Of a stretch of DNA of 64,000 nt, positions 19,018 to 28,171 are shown in pieces. Position 1 is the stretch's first letter; the number at the start of each line of letters is the position of its first letter. The DNA is from Thalassospira lucentensis MCCC 1A00383 = DSM 14000 (GTDB lineage: Bacteria; Pseudomonadota; Alphaproteobacteria; Rhodospirillales; Thalassospiraceae): NCBI RefSeq assembly GCF_000421265.1, contig NZ_ATWN01000004.1, positions 124,001 through 188,000 of the forward strand. The letters are read 5' to 3'. Made by a program: the position numbers and the translations under genes. The notes beneath the pieces were generated by a model. The model ran no database searches. It was not told the DNA's origin and saw nothing but the letters and a program-made list of their open reading frames with translations.

Positions 19018-20283
19018 TTAGTGGAAGGCCCGAAGAAGACGGTTTGCTTCGGCCTGTGCGCCTTCAAGGGCTTCTTTTGGCGTTTTCTCGCCGGTCAAAG
19101 CCGCCTGAATGGCGTTGTTCAAACCATCGCGGACACGTGCGGTGTCATAAGTGGAGAATTCCGGGATCGCGACTTCAAGCTGATCACGGGCGACCAATGC
19201 CTGCGGGAAGTCAGCCGCATAGGATTTAAGCGCATCGGTTTCGTATGCTTCTGGCGTCACACCAACATAACCGGTTGCAATCGACCATTCCGCGGCACGG
19301 TCCGGTGCGGTCATGTATTTGATCAGGGCAAGCGATGCTTCTTTCTGTGCATCGGTTGAATCTTTGAACAGATAGAAGTTACCACCACCGGTCGGCGACC
19401 CCGATTGTTTGTGTTTTGGCAACATCGCCACACCGAAATCAAATTTGGCTTCGCGCTTAACCGCCGACAGGTTGCCGGTTGAATGCCACATCATGGCTGT
19501 CTGACCCTGAACAAAGGCCTGACGCAGGGTTCCCCATTCAATCGTGCCTTCGGGCATGATTTTTTCATCCGTCGCAAGTCCGCGCCAGAATTCAAGCGCC
19601 TCAACCACGGCCGGATCATCGAAATAGGTTTCCGTGCCATCATTGCTCATAAGCTCTTTGCCATTCTGAACGGCAAAGCACTGGAACATCCAGTAAGGAT
19701 ACCCGGTTGATGGCACCATCAGGCCCCATTTGCCGTCTTTGGCAAGCGCCTTGCCATCGGCAACCAGTTCTTCCCATGTTTGCGGCGGGTTTTCCGGATC
19801 AAGGCCGGCTTCGCGGAACATGTCCTTGTTGTAGTACATAACAATGGTCGAACGCTGGAACGGGATGCCCCAGGTTTTGTCATCGACTTTGCCATTGGCC
19901 ATCAGGGCCGGGTAAAAACCGTTCAGCCATTCTTTGTCTTCGGCGGTTTTGACAACGTCATCAAACGGGACAATCAGGTCCTGCTCGATCAGGTCATAAA
20001 CGTCGATGGAAAACATGACCGAAAGCTGTGCCGGATCGCCGCTTTTGATGGCGGACACAGCACGCAGGCGGGTGTCGTCATAATTGCCAGCATAGATGGC
20101 ATTGACCTTGACGTCCGGGTGTTCGGACTCAAAACCGTCAATCATGCCGTCGATCACGTCGGTCAACGGGCCGCCAACGGCGACGGGATAATACATGGTG
20201 AGCTCAGTCGCAGCAAAGGCAGGTGTCGCCGCCGTTGCCATCAATCCGGCGGCAAAAGCAGCACGGGTTACGATGTTACGCAT
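19018..20283 (-). CDS. Extracellular solute-binding protein, UgpB-like family 1
   Basis: A 421-residue periplasmic binding protein with a clear signal peptide (AAFAAGLMATAATPAFA-ATEL). UgpB-like features are the N-terminal LTMYYPVAVGG, the central FQRSTIVMYYNKDMF followed by AGLDPENPPQTWEEL, and the WHSTGN ligand loop. UgpB binds sn-glycerol-3-phosphate. This assignment rests on resemblance only; related proteins bind sugars. It is encoded after the ATPase gene and before the two permeases. The DeoR regulator heading the operon also fits a phosphorylated sugar or glycerol inducer. Confidence 0.88.
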   Translation of the reverse strand: MRNIVTRAAFAAGLMATAATPAFAATELTMYYPVAVGGPLTDVIDGMIDGFESEHPDVKVNAIYAGNYDDTRLRAVSAIKSGDPAQLSVMFSIDVYDLIEQDLIVPFDDVVKTAEDKEWLNGFYPALMANGKVDDKTWGIPFQRSTIVMYYNKDMFREAGLDPENPPQTWEELVADGKALAKDGKWGLMVPSTGYPYWMFQCFAVQNGKELMSNDGTETYFDDPAVVEALEFWRGLATDEKIMPEGTIEWGTLRQAFVQGQTAMMWHSTGNLSAVKREAKFDFGVAMLPKHKQSGSPTGGGNFYLFKDSTDAQKEASLALIKYMTAPDRAAEWSIATGYVGVTPEAYETDALKSYAADFPQALVARDQLEVAIPEFSTYDTARVRDGLNNAIQAALTGEKTPKEALEGAQAEANRLLRAFH

Positions 20284-20299
20284 GAAGATATCTTCCCTG

Positions 20300-21433
20300 T
20301 TAGAGTGTCGAAACTGTCGAAGGTGAAGTTTGAAATTCTGTCGTCTGTGATGTTTCCTGCGCTGCTATATCGGTCGTCGCCTGTGCATGACGAAGACCGG
20401 TTTCGCGATCAAACCAGTGGGCCGCAGCACGCACCCAGCTGAGCGAGACTTCCGTCCCGGGCGAAATGTGAACACGTCCCGGAAGGCGGGCGGTGGCCCC
20501 ATCCGTTCCGGCGATCGCGACATAAACAAATGTTTCCGCACCCAAAAATTCACTGCCCGTGACGGTGGCGGAAATACCCCATGCCTCACTCGCCGGATCG
20601 GTTGAAAGGTTGAGGTCCTCGGGGCGGATACCAAACGTGAGGTCCTTGGGGGGAAAGCCACTTGGCAAAACGTCATTTGGCAACGCCGTGGCAGGCAAAA
20701 GTGCCATCGGCGGGCTGCCGACAAATCCGGCGGCAAAGGCGGTTGCGGGCTGAAGATAAAGCTCTGCCGGGTCGCCTGCCTGCTCAATACGGCCATCCTT
20801 CATCAGGATAACGATGTCGGCCATGCTCATGGCTTCGGTTTGGTCATGGGTGACATAGACCACCGTAATGCCAAGGCGCTGTTGCAAATCGCGGATGTCC
20901 TTGCGCACGGCATGGCGCAATTTGGCATCAAGGTTGGAAAGTGGCTCATCCATCAGACACAGCGGATGGCCCGCGACAATGGCGCGCGCAAGGGCAACAC
21001 GTTGACGCTGCCCACCCGACAGCTCCGACGGTTTGCGGTCTTCACATCCTTCAAGGCCGGTCACACTCAGGGCCTCGGCAAGGCGGGTTTTGATTTCCTC
21101 CTTGTCGGTTTTACGTACCTTCAGGCCAAAGATGATGTTTTCAGCAACGCTTAAATGCGGAAACAGCGCATAGGATTGAAACACCATGGATAATCCGCGC
21201 TTGGACGGCGGGGTATTGGTGACATCCTTGCCATCAATCCGGATCAAACCCTGATCGGCTGTTTCAAGCCCGGCAATCAGACGCAGGGTGGTTGACTTGC
21301 CACATCCCGACGGGCCCAGCAGAACGACAAAACTGCCGCGTGGAATATCAATGGAAAGATCATGCACCCCGTTGCCGCCGTTAAAAACGCGCGATACGGA
21401 ATGGATCTCGATAAAGGGGGATTGGGCCGTCAT
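20300..21433 (-). CDS. ABC transporter ATP-binding protein (UgpC/MalK type)
   Basis: A 377-residue ATPase. Walker A is GPSGCGKST (40-48), the Q-loop Q86, signature LSGGQRQR (138-145) and Walker B CLMDEP (about 159-164), followed by the TOBE/OB regulatory domain typical of MalK/UgpC (FGIRPEDL). It powers import through the two permeases. Its start overlaps the end of the DeoR regulator gene by 4 bp, so the regulator and transporter form one transcription unit. Confidence 0.93.
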   Translation of the reverse strand: MTAQSPFIEIHSVSRVFNGGNGVHDLSIDIPRGSFVVLLGPSGCGKSTTLRLIAGLETADQGLIRIDGKDVTNTPPSKRGLSMVFQSYALFPHLSVAENIIFGLKVRKTDKEEIKTRLAEALSVTGLEGCEDRKPSELSGGQRQRVALARAIVAGHPLCLMDEPLSNLDAKLRHAVRKDIRDLQQRLGITVVYVTHDQTEAMSMADIVILMKDGRIEQAGDPAELYLQPATAFAAGFVGSPPMALLPATALPNDVLPSGFPPKDLTFGIRPEDLNLSTDPASEAWGISATVTGSEFLGAETFVYVAIAGTDGATARLPGRVHISPGTEVSLSWVRAAAHWFDRETGLRHAQATTDIAAQETSQTTEFQTSPSTVSTL

Positions 21434-22227
21434 TTCAGAACTTCGCTTTTTGCAAGTTGAAGGCGCACACGGACGTCCTGGCGTTCAAACAAGGGATTGA
21501 AAGGTCCGCCGGGAATGCGGTCGATAACCACAACATCCGGGTCGGTGATGTGCCCGCCCTTGGCCGGGGCCGGGCGACCGAATTTCGATTGATCGGCAAC
21601 CAGAATGGAATTGCGGCAATTCTCGGCAATGGCTTGGCGTAAAGACACTTCGCGATGGTCAAAATCGGTCAAGGTGCCATCGGGTTCGATCCCGCCGACG
21701 CCAAACAGGCCGTAATCGACCTTGTAATTGTGAAACATTGCCTCGGCTTCGGGGCTGATGATGTCACGGTCGGGCAGGCGCAATGTGCCGCCGGGCACCA
21801 CAATCCGGTTACCGGTATTGTTGCCCAGCGCCATGGCGGCATTCATATTGTTGGTGATCACCGTCAGATGGCGATGATTGACCAAATTCAACGCGACAAG
21901 TTCCAGTGTGCTGCCAATCCCGATCAGGATCGACGCCCCATCGGGGATCAGGTTGGCGACATGCAGGGAGATGGCGTGTTTGGGCGCAATATTGGTGACC
22001 TGACGACTTTCATACGACAGGTTCATGCCCGGTTCCCCGGCATATTCCACCCCGCCGTGACGCCGCCGGACAAGGTTGGAATCATTAAGGATATTAACGT
22101 CGCGTCGCACAGTTTGCGGCGTTACATCAAAATGATCGGCCAGCGCATCGATGGAGGCAAATCCATCGCGCCGCAGGATGTCGATAATGTCACGCTGTCG
22201 CGTTGATATATTCATTTGATCGTTCAA
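21430..22227 (-). CDS. DeoR family transcriptional regulator
   Basis: A 265-residue repressor. The N-terminal winged HTH (RQRDIIDILRRDGF, DALADHFDVTPQTVRRDVNIL) is followed by the DeoRC sugar-phosphate-binding domain (IGIGSTLELVALNL, GVGGIEPDGTLTDFD). ATG 22227 or 22215 could be the start. It is the first gene of the ABC operon and presumably autoregulates it in response to a phosphorylated sugar or glycerol-phosphate. The GlpR subgroup of DeoR senses glycerol-3-phosphate, which agrees with the UgpB-like binding protein. Confidence 0.92.
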   Translation of the reverse strand: MNDQMNISTRQRDIIDILRRDGFASIDALADHFDVTPQTVRRDVNILNDSNLVRRRHGGVEYAGEPGMNLSYESRQVTNIAPKHAISLHVANLIPDGASILIGIGSTLELVALNLVNHRHLTVITNNMNAAMALGNNTGNRIVVPGGTLRLPDRDIISPEAEAMFHNYKVDYGLFGVGGIEPDGTLTDFDHREVSLRQAIAENCRNSILVADQSKFGRPAPAKGGHITDPDVVVIDRIPGGPFNPLFERQDVRVRLQLAKSEVLK

Positions 22228-22404
22228 TTTGTTGTTTTGAACATGAAAACGATCATACGCGGCTTCGTTGTCACTAAGATTTCAGAAGCATGACATTCAG
22301 ATGAATGTTGGTCCGGGTGGTGAAAGTCGCAGAAAACCTTGCTTTGGCGGTGGATGTTTTTCCGAATGCTGCTGAAAATACCGCTCAAAAGGGCTGTTTT
22401 GTGA

Positions 22405-22436
22405 CAAAAAATGCCGCCCCAAGGCGCGGGGCGGCA
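22405..22436 (-). terminator. Terminator of the amidase gene
   Basis: GCCGCCCC and GGGGCGGC form an 8-bp stem with a 7-nt loop. On the minus strand it is followed by ATTTTTTG, about 75 bp after the amidase stop. Confidence 0.75.
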
Positions 22437-22508
22437 GATGTCAGATGGGTAGATGACGGGGCGAGTTTGGCCATCAACCCAGTAGTGGCGCACGTAATGT
22501 GACCTTGG

Positions 22509-23960
22509 TTATTTCCCTGCCCAGATTTCTGGTTTCCGTTCGGTCCAGGGGGCCGCCCGTTCCAGCTGTCCAGCCAATTCAAACAGAGTTGTTTCATCAC
22601 CAAAGGGGGCGGTGAACATAGAGCCGACCGGAAGATGGCTATGGTTGTCTTGTGCCAGTGGTACCGACATCGACGGAACACCGGTCACATTGGCAAGGGC
22701 AGTATAGGGCGACTGGTCAAACACATGGGAAATCCAGCCATGCCCGTCGCATTCGCTCTGGATATTGTTATATTCACCTATGCGCAGAGGCAAGGTTGGC
22801 AGGGTCGGCGTCAGAAGCAGGTCATACTTCTGAAAATAGGCACCGACTGCGCGTGTCACAGTGTTGCGCAGGCCAAGGGCTTCGACCATATCGGTACCGC
22901 TGACTGTTTTGCCATGGTGATAGACCGCAAGACTTGCTGGTTCAAGATACGCATCCGAAATGTCGCGACCGGTAAGCGATGCGATCAGATCAATCCATGC
23001 TGCCGTATTGACGTTCCATATGCGTGCATTGGCTGTGACGAAGGCCTGCCAGCTGATGCCGGGATCAAGGGGGGCATGCTCAACATCATGACCAAGGTCG
23101 GCGCAAAGTTTCATCGTATCTTCGAAAGCCTTGCGGATTTCGGGGGCAACATTACCACCGTTAAGCGGTGCCATCATCGCCCCGATCCGTAGTTTGCGGG
23201 GGTGGGTTGTGACCGATGCGGCAAAGCTCCGGTGTGGAGCTGCAATATAATAGGGCTCGCCAATTTGCGGGATACTGATGGCATCAAGCAAAATAGCACT
23301 GTCACGAACAGACCGGCTGACGCCAAGTTGGGTCACCATCCCGTTCCAGCCTTCGTCAATTGCCGGGCCGTTTGAGACCCGCCCACGTGTCGGCTTCATC
23401 CCAAATAGGCCGTTGACCGACGCCGGAACGCGGATGGAGCCGCCACCATCTGTTGCATGGGCCAGTGGGACCATGCCCGCCGCAACAGCAGCACCGGCAC
23501 CACCGCTTGATCCGCCTGAATTGTAATCGGGGTTCCATGGATTGCGTGTCGGGCCATCAAAAACGGCTTCTGTTGTGGTGCTTATAGCAAGTTCCGGTGT
23601 TGTGGTGCGGCCGAGTGTAATCAGACCGGCCTTACGAAACAGCGTCATCAAATGGGAATCCGCATCCGCAATCATGCCTTGGGCAAGGCGGCTGCCTAGT
23701 TCACTTGGCTTGCCGATCATGCTGACGGCCAGATCCTTGATCAGAAACGGGACGCCCTTGAAAACGGTGCCGGGATCTTGTGATGAGCTGCCCGCTTCGG
23801 CCGCTCTCCAGTGATTGTTCACTGCATTGATTTTGTCGTTGGTTGCGATGATTGCCCGCGTGGCGGCATCTGCGACCTCAGGGGCGGAAACATCGCCCTT
23901 GTTGATCAGTTCGGCCAGCCCGGCGCCGTCATAAGAAACATAATCCCGCAATTCCATCAT
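22509..23960 (-). CDS. Amidase signature family amidase
   Basis: A 483-residue cytoplasmic amidase. The Ser-cisSer-Lys triad is intact: K75 in PFLIKDLAVS, the cis-Ser in NSGGSSGGAG (about 151-152) and the nucleophile S175 in DGGGSIRVPA. The family includes GatA, 6-aminohexanoate-cyclic-dimer hydrolase and fatty acid amide hydrolases; the absence of GatB/GatC next door argues against a tRNA amidotransferase role. It is divergent from a TetR regulator with two strong palindromes between them, so expression is probably inducible, possibly by the amide substrate. Two adjacent ATGs are possible starts. Confidence 0.9.
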   Translation of the reverse strand: MMELRDYVSYDGAGLAELINKGDVSAPEVADAATRAIIATNDKINAVNNHWRAAEAGSSSQDPGTVFKGVPFLIKDLAVSMIGKPSELGSRLAQGMIADADSHLMTLFRKAGLITLGRTTTPELAISTTTEAVFDGPTRNPWNPDYNSGGSSGGAGAAVAAGMVPLAHATDGGGSIRVPASVNGLFGMKPTRGRVSNGPAIDEGWNGMVTQLGVSRSVRDSAILLDAISIPQIGEPYYIAAPHRSFAASVTTHPRKLRIGAMMAPLNGGNVAPEIRKAFEDTMKLCADLGHDVEHAPLDPGISWQAFVTANARIWNVNTAAWIDLIASLTGRDISDAYLEPASLAVYHHGKTVSGTDMVEALGLRNTVTRAVGAYFQKYDLLLTPTLPTLPLRIGEYNNIQSECDGHGWISHVFDQSPYTALANVTGVPSMSVPLAQDNHSHLPVGSMFTAPFGDETTLFELAGQLERAAPWTERKPEIWAGK

Positions 23961-23997
23961 TGCTCGTCATCCTTTGTTCTGGATAAAATGGGAGATA

Positions 23998-24032
23998 CAT
24001 TGATGCATCAATGATACGTTGATGTATCAATG
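23998..24032. promoter_or_regulatory. Twin palindromic operator between amidase and TetR genes
   Basis: TTGATGCATCAA (24000-24011) is a perfect 12-bp palindrome, and TTGATGTATCAA (24019-24030) matches it at 11 of 12 positions. Their starts are 19 bp apart. A weaker third copy may begin at 24031. They sit in the 106-bp divergent intergenic region and are likely bound by the adjacent TetR protein. Confidence 0.75.
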
Positions 24033-24066
24033 ATGCATTCGAGTATCATGTCAAGGGATTCTTCGC

Positions 24067-24654
24067 GTGGACCAGCAACCGATGTTCAAAACAGCCGCCC
24101 GTATTTCCCTGCGCGAGCGGATCACACAGGCGGCTTTCGAATTGTTCGAACAAAATGGAATCAACCATGTGACGCTTGAAAACATTGCCGTTCATGCGGG
24201 TACGACGCGTATGGGCGTTTATCGTCATTTCACGACCAAAGATGATTTGGTCGAACTTTGGGTAACAACCTGGATTAACAGTTACCGTGCTGTTCTGGAT
24301 GGTCTCGAAGCCGATTATCCCGACGATGCTAATGCACAGCTCAGAGGCTGGATTGATTATGTGGTAAATTCACTCACCGACATTTCGCATCGCGGCTGTA
24401 ACTTCATCAACACCATAGCTGAGATTCCCGACCCGGAACACCCGATCCGTGGTGCAATCGAAACCCACAAACGCACCCAGTCGCACCGGATGCTGGAACT
24501 GTGCCGCAAGGCTGGTTTGGCTGAACCAGACCTTGCTGCGGCTGAGTTCAATTTCCTGCTAGAAGGGGCGCAGGTTGCCGTCCAGATCGGTAGCAACGAC
24601 GATGTCGACAAATATGTTAAACGCATTGCCGAGCGCATTCTTGATAACCGCTAG
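24067..24654 (+). CDS. TetR family transcriptional regulator of the amidase
   Basis: A 195-residue repressor. The N-terminal HTH is typical (RERITQAAFELFEQNG, then VTLENIAVHAGTTRMGVYRHF, about 17-60), followed by a helical ligand domain. It starts at GTG 24067 (an ATG lies at 24082). It is divergent from the amidase gene with twin palindromic operators in between, which makes it the probable local repressor of both genes. A hairpin-like dyad (ACGGGCC...GGCCCGT) near 24678-24708 follows the gene and may serve as a terminator between the convergent units. Confidence 0.9.
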   Translation: MDQQPMFKTAARISLRERITQAAFELFEQNGINHVTLENIAVHAGTTRMGVYRHFTTKDDLVELWVTTWINSYRAVLDGLEADYPDDANAQLRGWIDYVVNSLTDISHRGCNFINTIAEIPDPEHPIRGAIETHKRTQSHRMLELCRKAGLAEPDLAAAEFNFLLEGAQVAVQIGSNDDVDKYVKRIAERILDNR

Positions 24655-24733
24655 CGGAATGTGCTTGGAAAAATGTGACGGGCCCCAAAAAACATTGCGT
24701 GGCCCGTCGCATTGAGTGGTTTCGAAAACGCGG

Positions 24734-25732
24734 TCAGCCAAAAATCAGTGATTGATGCACTCCGACCCCGGCCATGACACCTGCTGCTGAGGCCAGTGTC
24801 GCATTATGGCGGGCGGTGGCGGCGTCACCAGCGGCGAAGATGCCCGGAACGCTGGTTTCCTGCGAACTGTCGACGGTAATAAACGGGCCTTGGGGTCCGT
24901 CGTCAAAGGCACAGCCCAGCATTTCCACCACGGGTGACGGCATGGTGACTTTCGGCCCGGTAAAGATCGCCGTCATTGGCAAAATACGGCCGTCGGCCAA
25001 ACGCACCGCATCAAGGGACGGGGCGGTGCCCAGAAGTTCAACCACCGGACTGTTTTCAACCACAATACCGCGCTGGATCATTGCGGCCTGTGTCTCGGCA
25101 TCAGGAAGATAGATGCCTTGGGTAAAATAGGTGGTTGGTCCCCAGTCGGGCAGCATCATTGCCTGATGGCTTGAATGGGACATGGTGGCGATGACGCCGA
25201 TCTGCTCATCGCGCACTTCATAGCCGTGGCAATAGGGACAATGTAAAACCGTAGTTCCCCAACGGTCCGTCATGCCGGGAATATCGGGCAGGATATCGCG
25301 GACACCGGTTGCCAGAAGGATGCGCCGTGCGGTGATGACGTCGCGGTCGTTGATTGTGATGTCAAACCGCATATCCCCGTCATCCGTTCCGGCGGTGGAC
25401 CGGGCACTGGATTTGGCACTCGGGCTGGCATGACTTACCCACCCGTCGCGGACGGTCACGGTTGGATAGGCCCGAAGTTGCGACATGGCGATATCGCGAA
25501 TGTCCATGGGGTTTTTACCATCCAGACCAAAGAAACCGTGTGAGGTGGCGGCAAACCGATTGCGTGGTTGGCCCGCATCAATCACGCAAATCTTGCGCCG
25601 TGCACGGGCAAGCTGCATTGCCGCTGAAAGTCCGGCAAAACTACCGCCGATGATGGCAACATCAAAGGGCGGGGTATCGGGTGACGCGTTGGCATTTGCA
25701 TTGGTGGCGGTGGCGGCGATGTGGTCGGTCAT
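24734..25732 (-). CDS. Thioredoxin-reductase-like FAD/NAD(P)-dependent oxidoreductase
   Basis: A 332-residue flavoprotein. The FAD dinucleotide fold is VAIIGGSFAGLSAA (25-38) and the redox CxxC is HCPYCHGYE (C165, C168), the variant common in a TrxB-like clade rather than the CATCDG of true TrxB. The late GIFAAGDAA motif for FAD is present. The length is normal for TrxR. Partner proteins are unknown, since no thioredoxin gene is nearby. Upstream dyads at 25776-25838 suggest regulation by a small dimeric regulator. Confidence 0.88.
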   Translation of the reverse strand: MTDHIAATATNANANASPDTPPFDVAIIGGSFAGLSAAMQLARARRKICVIDAGQPRNRFAATSHGFFGLDGKNPMDIRDIAMSQLRAYPTVTVRDGWVSHASPSAKSSARSTAGTDDGDMRFDITINDRDVITARRILLATGVRDILPDIPGMTDRWGTTVLHCPYCHGYEVRDEQIGVIATMSHSSHQAMMLPDWGPTTYFTQGIYLPDAETQAAMIQRGIVVENSPVVELLGTAPSLDAVRLADGRILPMTAIFTGPKVTMPSPVVEMLGCAFDDGPQGPFITVDSSQETSVPGIFAAGDAATARHNATLASAAGVMAGVGVHQSLIFG

Positions 25733-25775
25733 GGTTGGGGTCCTGCCTGTTTGAATGACACGCGATGGTATTGTT

Positions 25776-25838
25776 CATGTAACTTTATAAGTATCATGAC
25801 GGATCGATGTCAATTATCTTGTAACTTTTAGTGTTACA
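25776..25838. promoter_or_regulatory. Two dyad operators upstream of the flavoprotein gene
   Basis: CATG...CATG with inner ACTT/AAGT forms an imperfect 23-bp palindrome at 25776-25798. TGTAAC (25820-25825) and GTTACA (25833-25838) form a perfect 6-bp dyad with a 7-bp spacer. Both contain TGTAACTTT, so they look like two sites for one regulator, in the AT-rich promoter of the TrxR-like gene. Confidence 0.55.
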
Positions 25839-25869
25839 GAAAGGCTGGAAAATGCGCCAAACAGGAGGA

Positions 25870-25907
25870 GGCAAAAGAAAACCGCCCTTGTGACAGGGCG
25901 GTTTGTC
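25870..25907 (-). terminator. Terminator of the LOG-family gene
   Basis: AAACCGCCCT and AGGGCGGTTT form a 10-bp stem with a 6-nt loop. On the minus strand it is followed by TCTTTTGCC, about 75 bp after the LOG stop. Confidence 0.7.
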
Positions 25908-25982
25908 GACGTCGTCATGGCCTTAAAAGGCCCTGCGACATTGGGATGTCATGCTTGATTTAGCGGTGTGGCACGTCGAAAA

Positions 25983-26567
25983 TCAGAACAGCTTTTCGCG
26001 CGGATCGAATTTCGGGGCCGGTTCGGCGGCAAGTTGCTCAAAGATTTCGTCGAGCGTATCGGCCACCGTAAACAGGTTCTTGTGGCTTTCACGTGCAAAG
26101 CCATCGGCAATGATGCCGTCAATCATCGCAAGGCACTTGTCCCAATACCCAAGGGCGTTGAAAAACACCATTGGAGTGTCATGAATGCCAAGCTGGCGCA
26201 GCGTCATGGCTTCAAACGCTTCGTCAAGGCTGCCCAATCCACCGGCAAGGGTGACAAACGCGTCCGAGCGCTTGAACATTTCGACTTTGCGTTCATGCAT
26301 GGATTTGCACACAATCAATTCCGAAAGTCCGGTATGCCCGACTTCGATGTCATCAAGATGTGCCGGGATGATCCCGACAACCTTACCGCCATTTTTCATA
26401 ACAGCATCGGCAACGGCCCCCATCAGGCCAATGCGCCCGCCGCCATAGATCAGCGTGATGCCGCGTTCGGCCATCATCTTGCCAAACGCAATGGCGTTTT
26501 CCATATGGCGGGGGTCTTTGCCGTCCGAAGCACCGCAGAAGACACAGATTGATTTTACATTTGTCAT
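25983..26567 (-). CDS. LOG family protein (nucleoside-5'-monophosphate phosphoribohydrolase)
   Basis: A 194-residue Rossmann-like protein of the LOG (TIGR00730) family, which cleaves cytokinin riboside monophosphates or AMP-like nucleotides to base and ribose-5-phosphate. It has GGGRIGLMG (42-50) and the MHERK motif (90-94). The catalytic loop, usually PGGxGTxxE, reads AGGLGSLDE (108-116): the leading Pro is Ala and Thr is Ser, while the Glu is kept. ATG 26567 is used; the frame extends upstream without a better start. It is a single cistron with its own terminator. Confidence 0.88.
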   Translation of the reverse strand: MTNVKSICVFCGASDGKDPRHMENAIAFGKMMAERGITLIYGGGRIGLMGAVADAVMKNGGKVVGIIPAHLDDIEVGHTGLSELIVCKSMHERKVEMFKRSDAFVTLAGGLGSLDEAFEAMTLRQLGIHDTPMVFFNALGYWDKCLAMIDGIIADGFARESHKNLFTVADTLDEIFEQLAAEPAPKFDPREKLF

Positions 26568-26969
26568 GGCGACCTGCCTTTTGTTTCTTGTTTCGCAGGT
26601 AGCGGGACGGCACCGGGATGTGCCGGGTATCCGCCCCGTACGGGGGCTGTACGCGACGTAACTTCGTGCGTACATTGGTGACCATAGCCGATGACAGGCA
26701 GGCAGGGCCAAGATTTTCCGTGCCGCAGTATATTAAATCTGGGTTCTGACCCTAAATGACGCGCGACTGCCGCAATTTGGTTGCTTTTGCCTGCACGATA
26801 GGAGACCTGAAACGCGCGCATCGGAATTTCGGCCGTACTGTCAGATTAATCGGCAAAGTTTCGCGCGATGGTTAACAAGTTCTGAACCTGATTGTGGGAA
26901 GGGTAGTTCCGTGCGAGCTCCTTCTCGCATCACATAATATCAAACGAAAAGAAGGCAGGATCGCCCAAC
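26568..26969. other. 402-bp divergent intergenic region
   Basis: It should hold the promoters of the LOG gene and of the membrane-protein gene. I see no conserved ORF, RNA gene or strong dyad in it. Confidence 0.5.
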
Positions 26970-27962
26970 GTGTTTGTCGACAATCCTTTTTGGCTGGCCA
27001 TTTTGGTGTCAGCCGTCATTGCCGCTGTATTGATGCTGGCCTTATGGCTTGGTCTGGACCGTGCGATTGCGCGGCGTATTGTGCTGGGCGCGGTTATTCC
27101 CGCTGTTGCGGTGGCGGTCCCTGCGGCCATCGGGCTGCCTGAAACCGCACGCGGCGGTATTGGTGCGGCCTTGCTGATGCTGGTTCTGGGCGGGGTTTGC
27201 GGCGCGATCCTTGATTTTTCAAAGATTTCCGAACGTATTTGTCTGGGGATCGCGGCGGTTTTACTGCTGCTTGGGGCGTGGATGGTGTTGGCCGCCCCAA
27301 TAAGCGGGCTTGCCTATCACCCGACATCGATCAAGGTTCTGGCGTGGCTTGCCTATGTGATTGTCGGTGGATGCTTCCTGTGGGTAACGCGGCCCGACTT
27401 TTCACAAGACGATATCGCCGATGCCCCGAAAGGAAAGAAAACCAAGACCCGTTCCACCAAATCGACCAAAACGGTCAAGGCTGGCAAAGCCGCGTCTTCT
27501 GTCAGTGACGGTGATGTTGCCGGTTTTGCAACACCGGGACCGGTTGCGGTATTGATGACCCTGTCACTGGGGCAGGGCATCATTGCCGATCAGTTTGGCT
27601 TAAACGATTTTGTTGTGTTTCAGGCCGCATTGACCGTGGCCTTGCTGGTGGCGTTGGTATCGGAAAAGGCTGCACCACAATATCGCGCGGCAGTTTGGCT
27701 GGCGGTGGTATGTGCGCTGATGGCCAGTGCGACCGGCGTTATGATCTTGATGCCCGCGTCGTGCTTTGCGGTGGCTGTCTTGTTGCTGGTGGTCTCTGCC
27801 GGTCCGGCGGCGGCCCGGATTTCAGTCATTTTACCACAAGATAATCCGGCACAAACGGCACTGCTTGGTGCGGTGATCCGCGTCGGGGTTTTGGGGTTGC
27901 CCTTGGTGATGGCGGCATTGGTGGCTTATGTCGGGGCAATGATGCGCGTCAGTGCGTATTAG
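26970..27962 (+). CDS. Multi-pass inner-membrane protein, unknown function
   Basis: A 330-residue protein with about nine to ten hydrophobic helices. A polar loop at about 150-185 (KGKKTKTRSTKSTKTVKAGK) splits it into an N-terminal four- or five-helix half and a C-terminal half. It starts at GTG 26970 with an AGGCAGGA site about 11 bp upstream. No transporter signature is recognisable. The basic loop should be cytoplasmic by the positive-inside rule. No operon partner is evident. Confidence 0.7.
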   Translation: MFVDNPFWLAILVSAVIAAVLMLALWLGLDRAIARRIVLGAVIPAVAVAVPAAIGLPETARGGIGAALLMLVLGGVCGAILDFSKISERICLGIAAVLLLLGAWMVLAAPISGLAYHPTSIKVLAWLAYVIVGGCFLWVTRPDFSQDDIADAPKGKKTKTRSTKSTKTVKAGKAASSVSDGDVAGFATPGPVAVLMTLSLGQGIIADQFGLNDFVVFQAALTVALLVALVSEKAAPQYRAAVWLAVVCALMASATGVMILMPASCFAVAVLLLVVSAGPAAARISVILPQDNPAQTALLGAVIRVGVLGLPLVMAALVAYVGAMMRVSAY

Positions 27963-28171
27963 GAAAACAGCAAACAGACTGATTCTATTCATCTTTACCT
28001 AACGGTTGCAAGATATCGTAAGTTCGTTACGGTATGGAAACCGAGGGACGAAAGTAGTACAAGTCTCTACTTCACGCGTCCAAGGCGGTTGTTTGGGGGG
28101 AATATGACAAGCAAATTCAAAGCATTGGTCGCGTCCGTAAATAACATAAACATCGTTCAAGGATATTTCCG

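Noticed and set aside
25968-26552. Plus-strand frame of 194 codons over the LOG gene
   Set aside because: It is the antisense shadow of the LOG-family gene, which has clear motifs on the other strand.
27963-28171. RNA gene between the membrane protein and the LysM gene
   Set aside because: A few short dyads occur, but there is no tRNA cloverleaf, T-loop consensus or terminator that would support an RNA gene.
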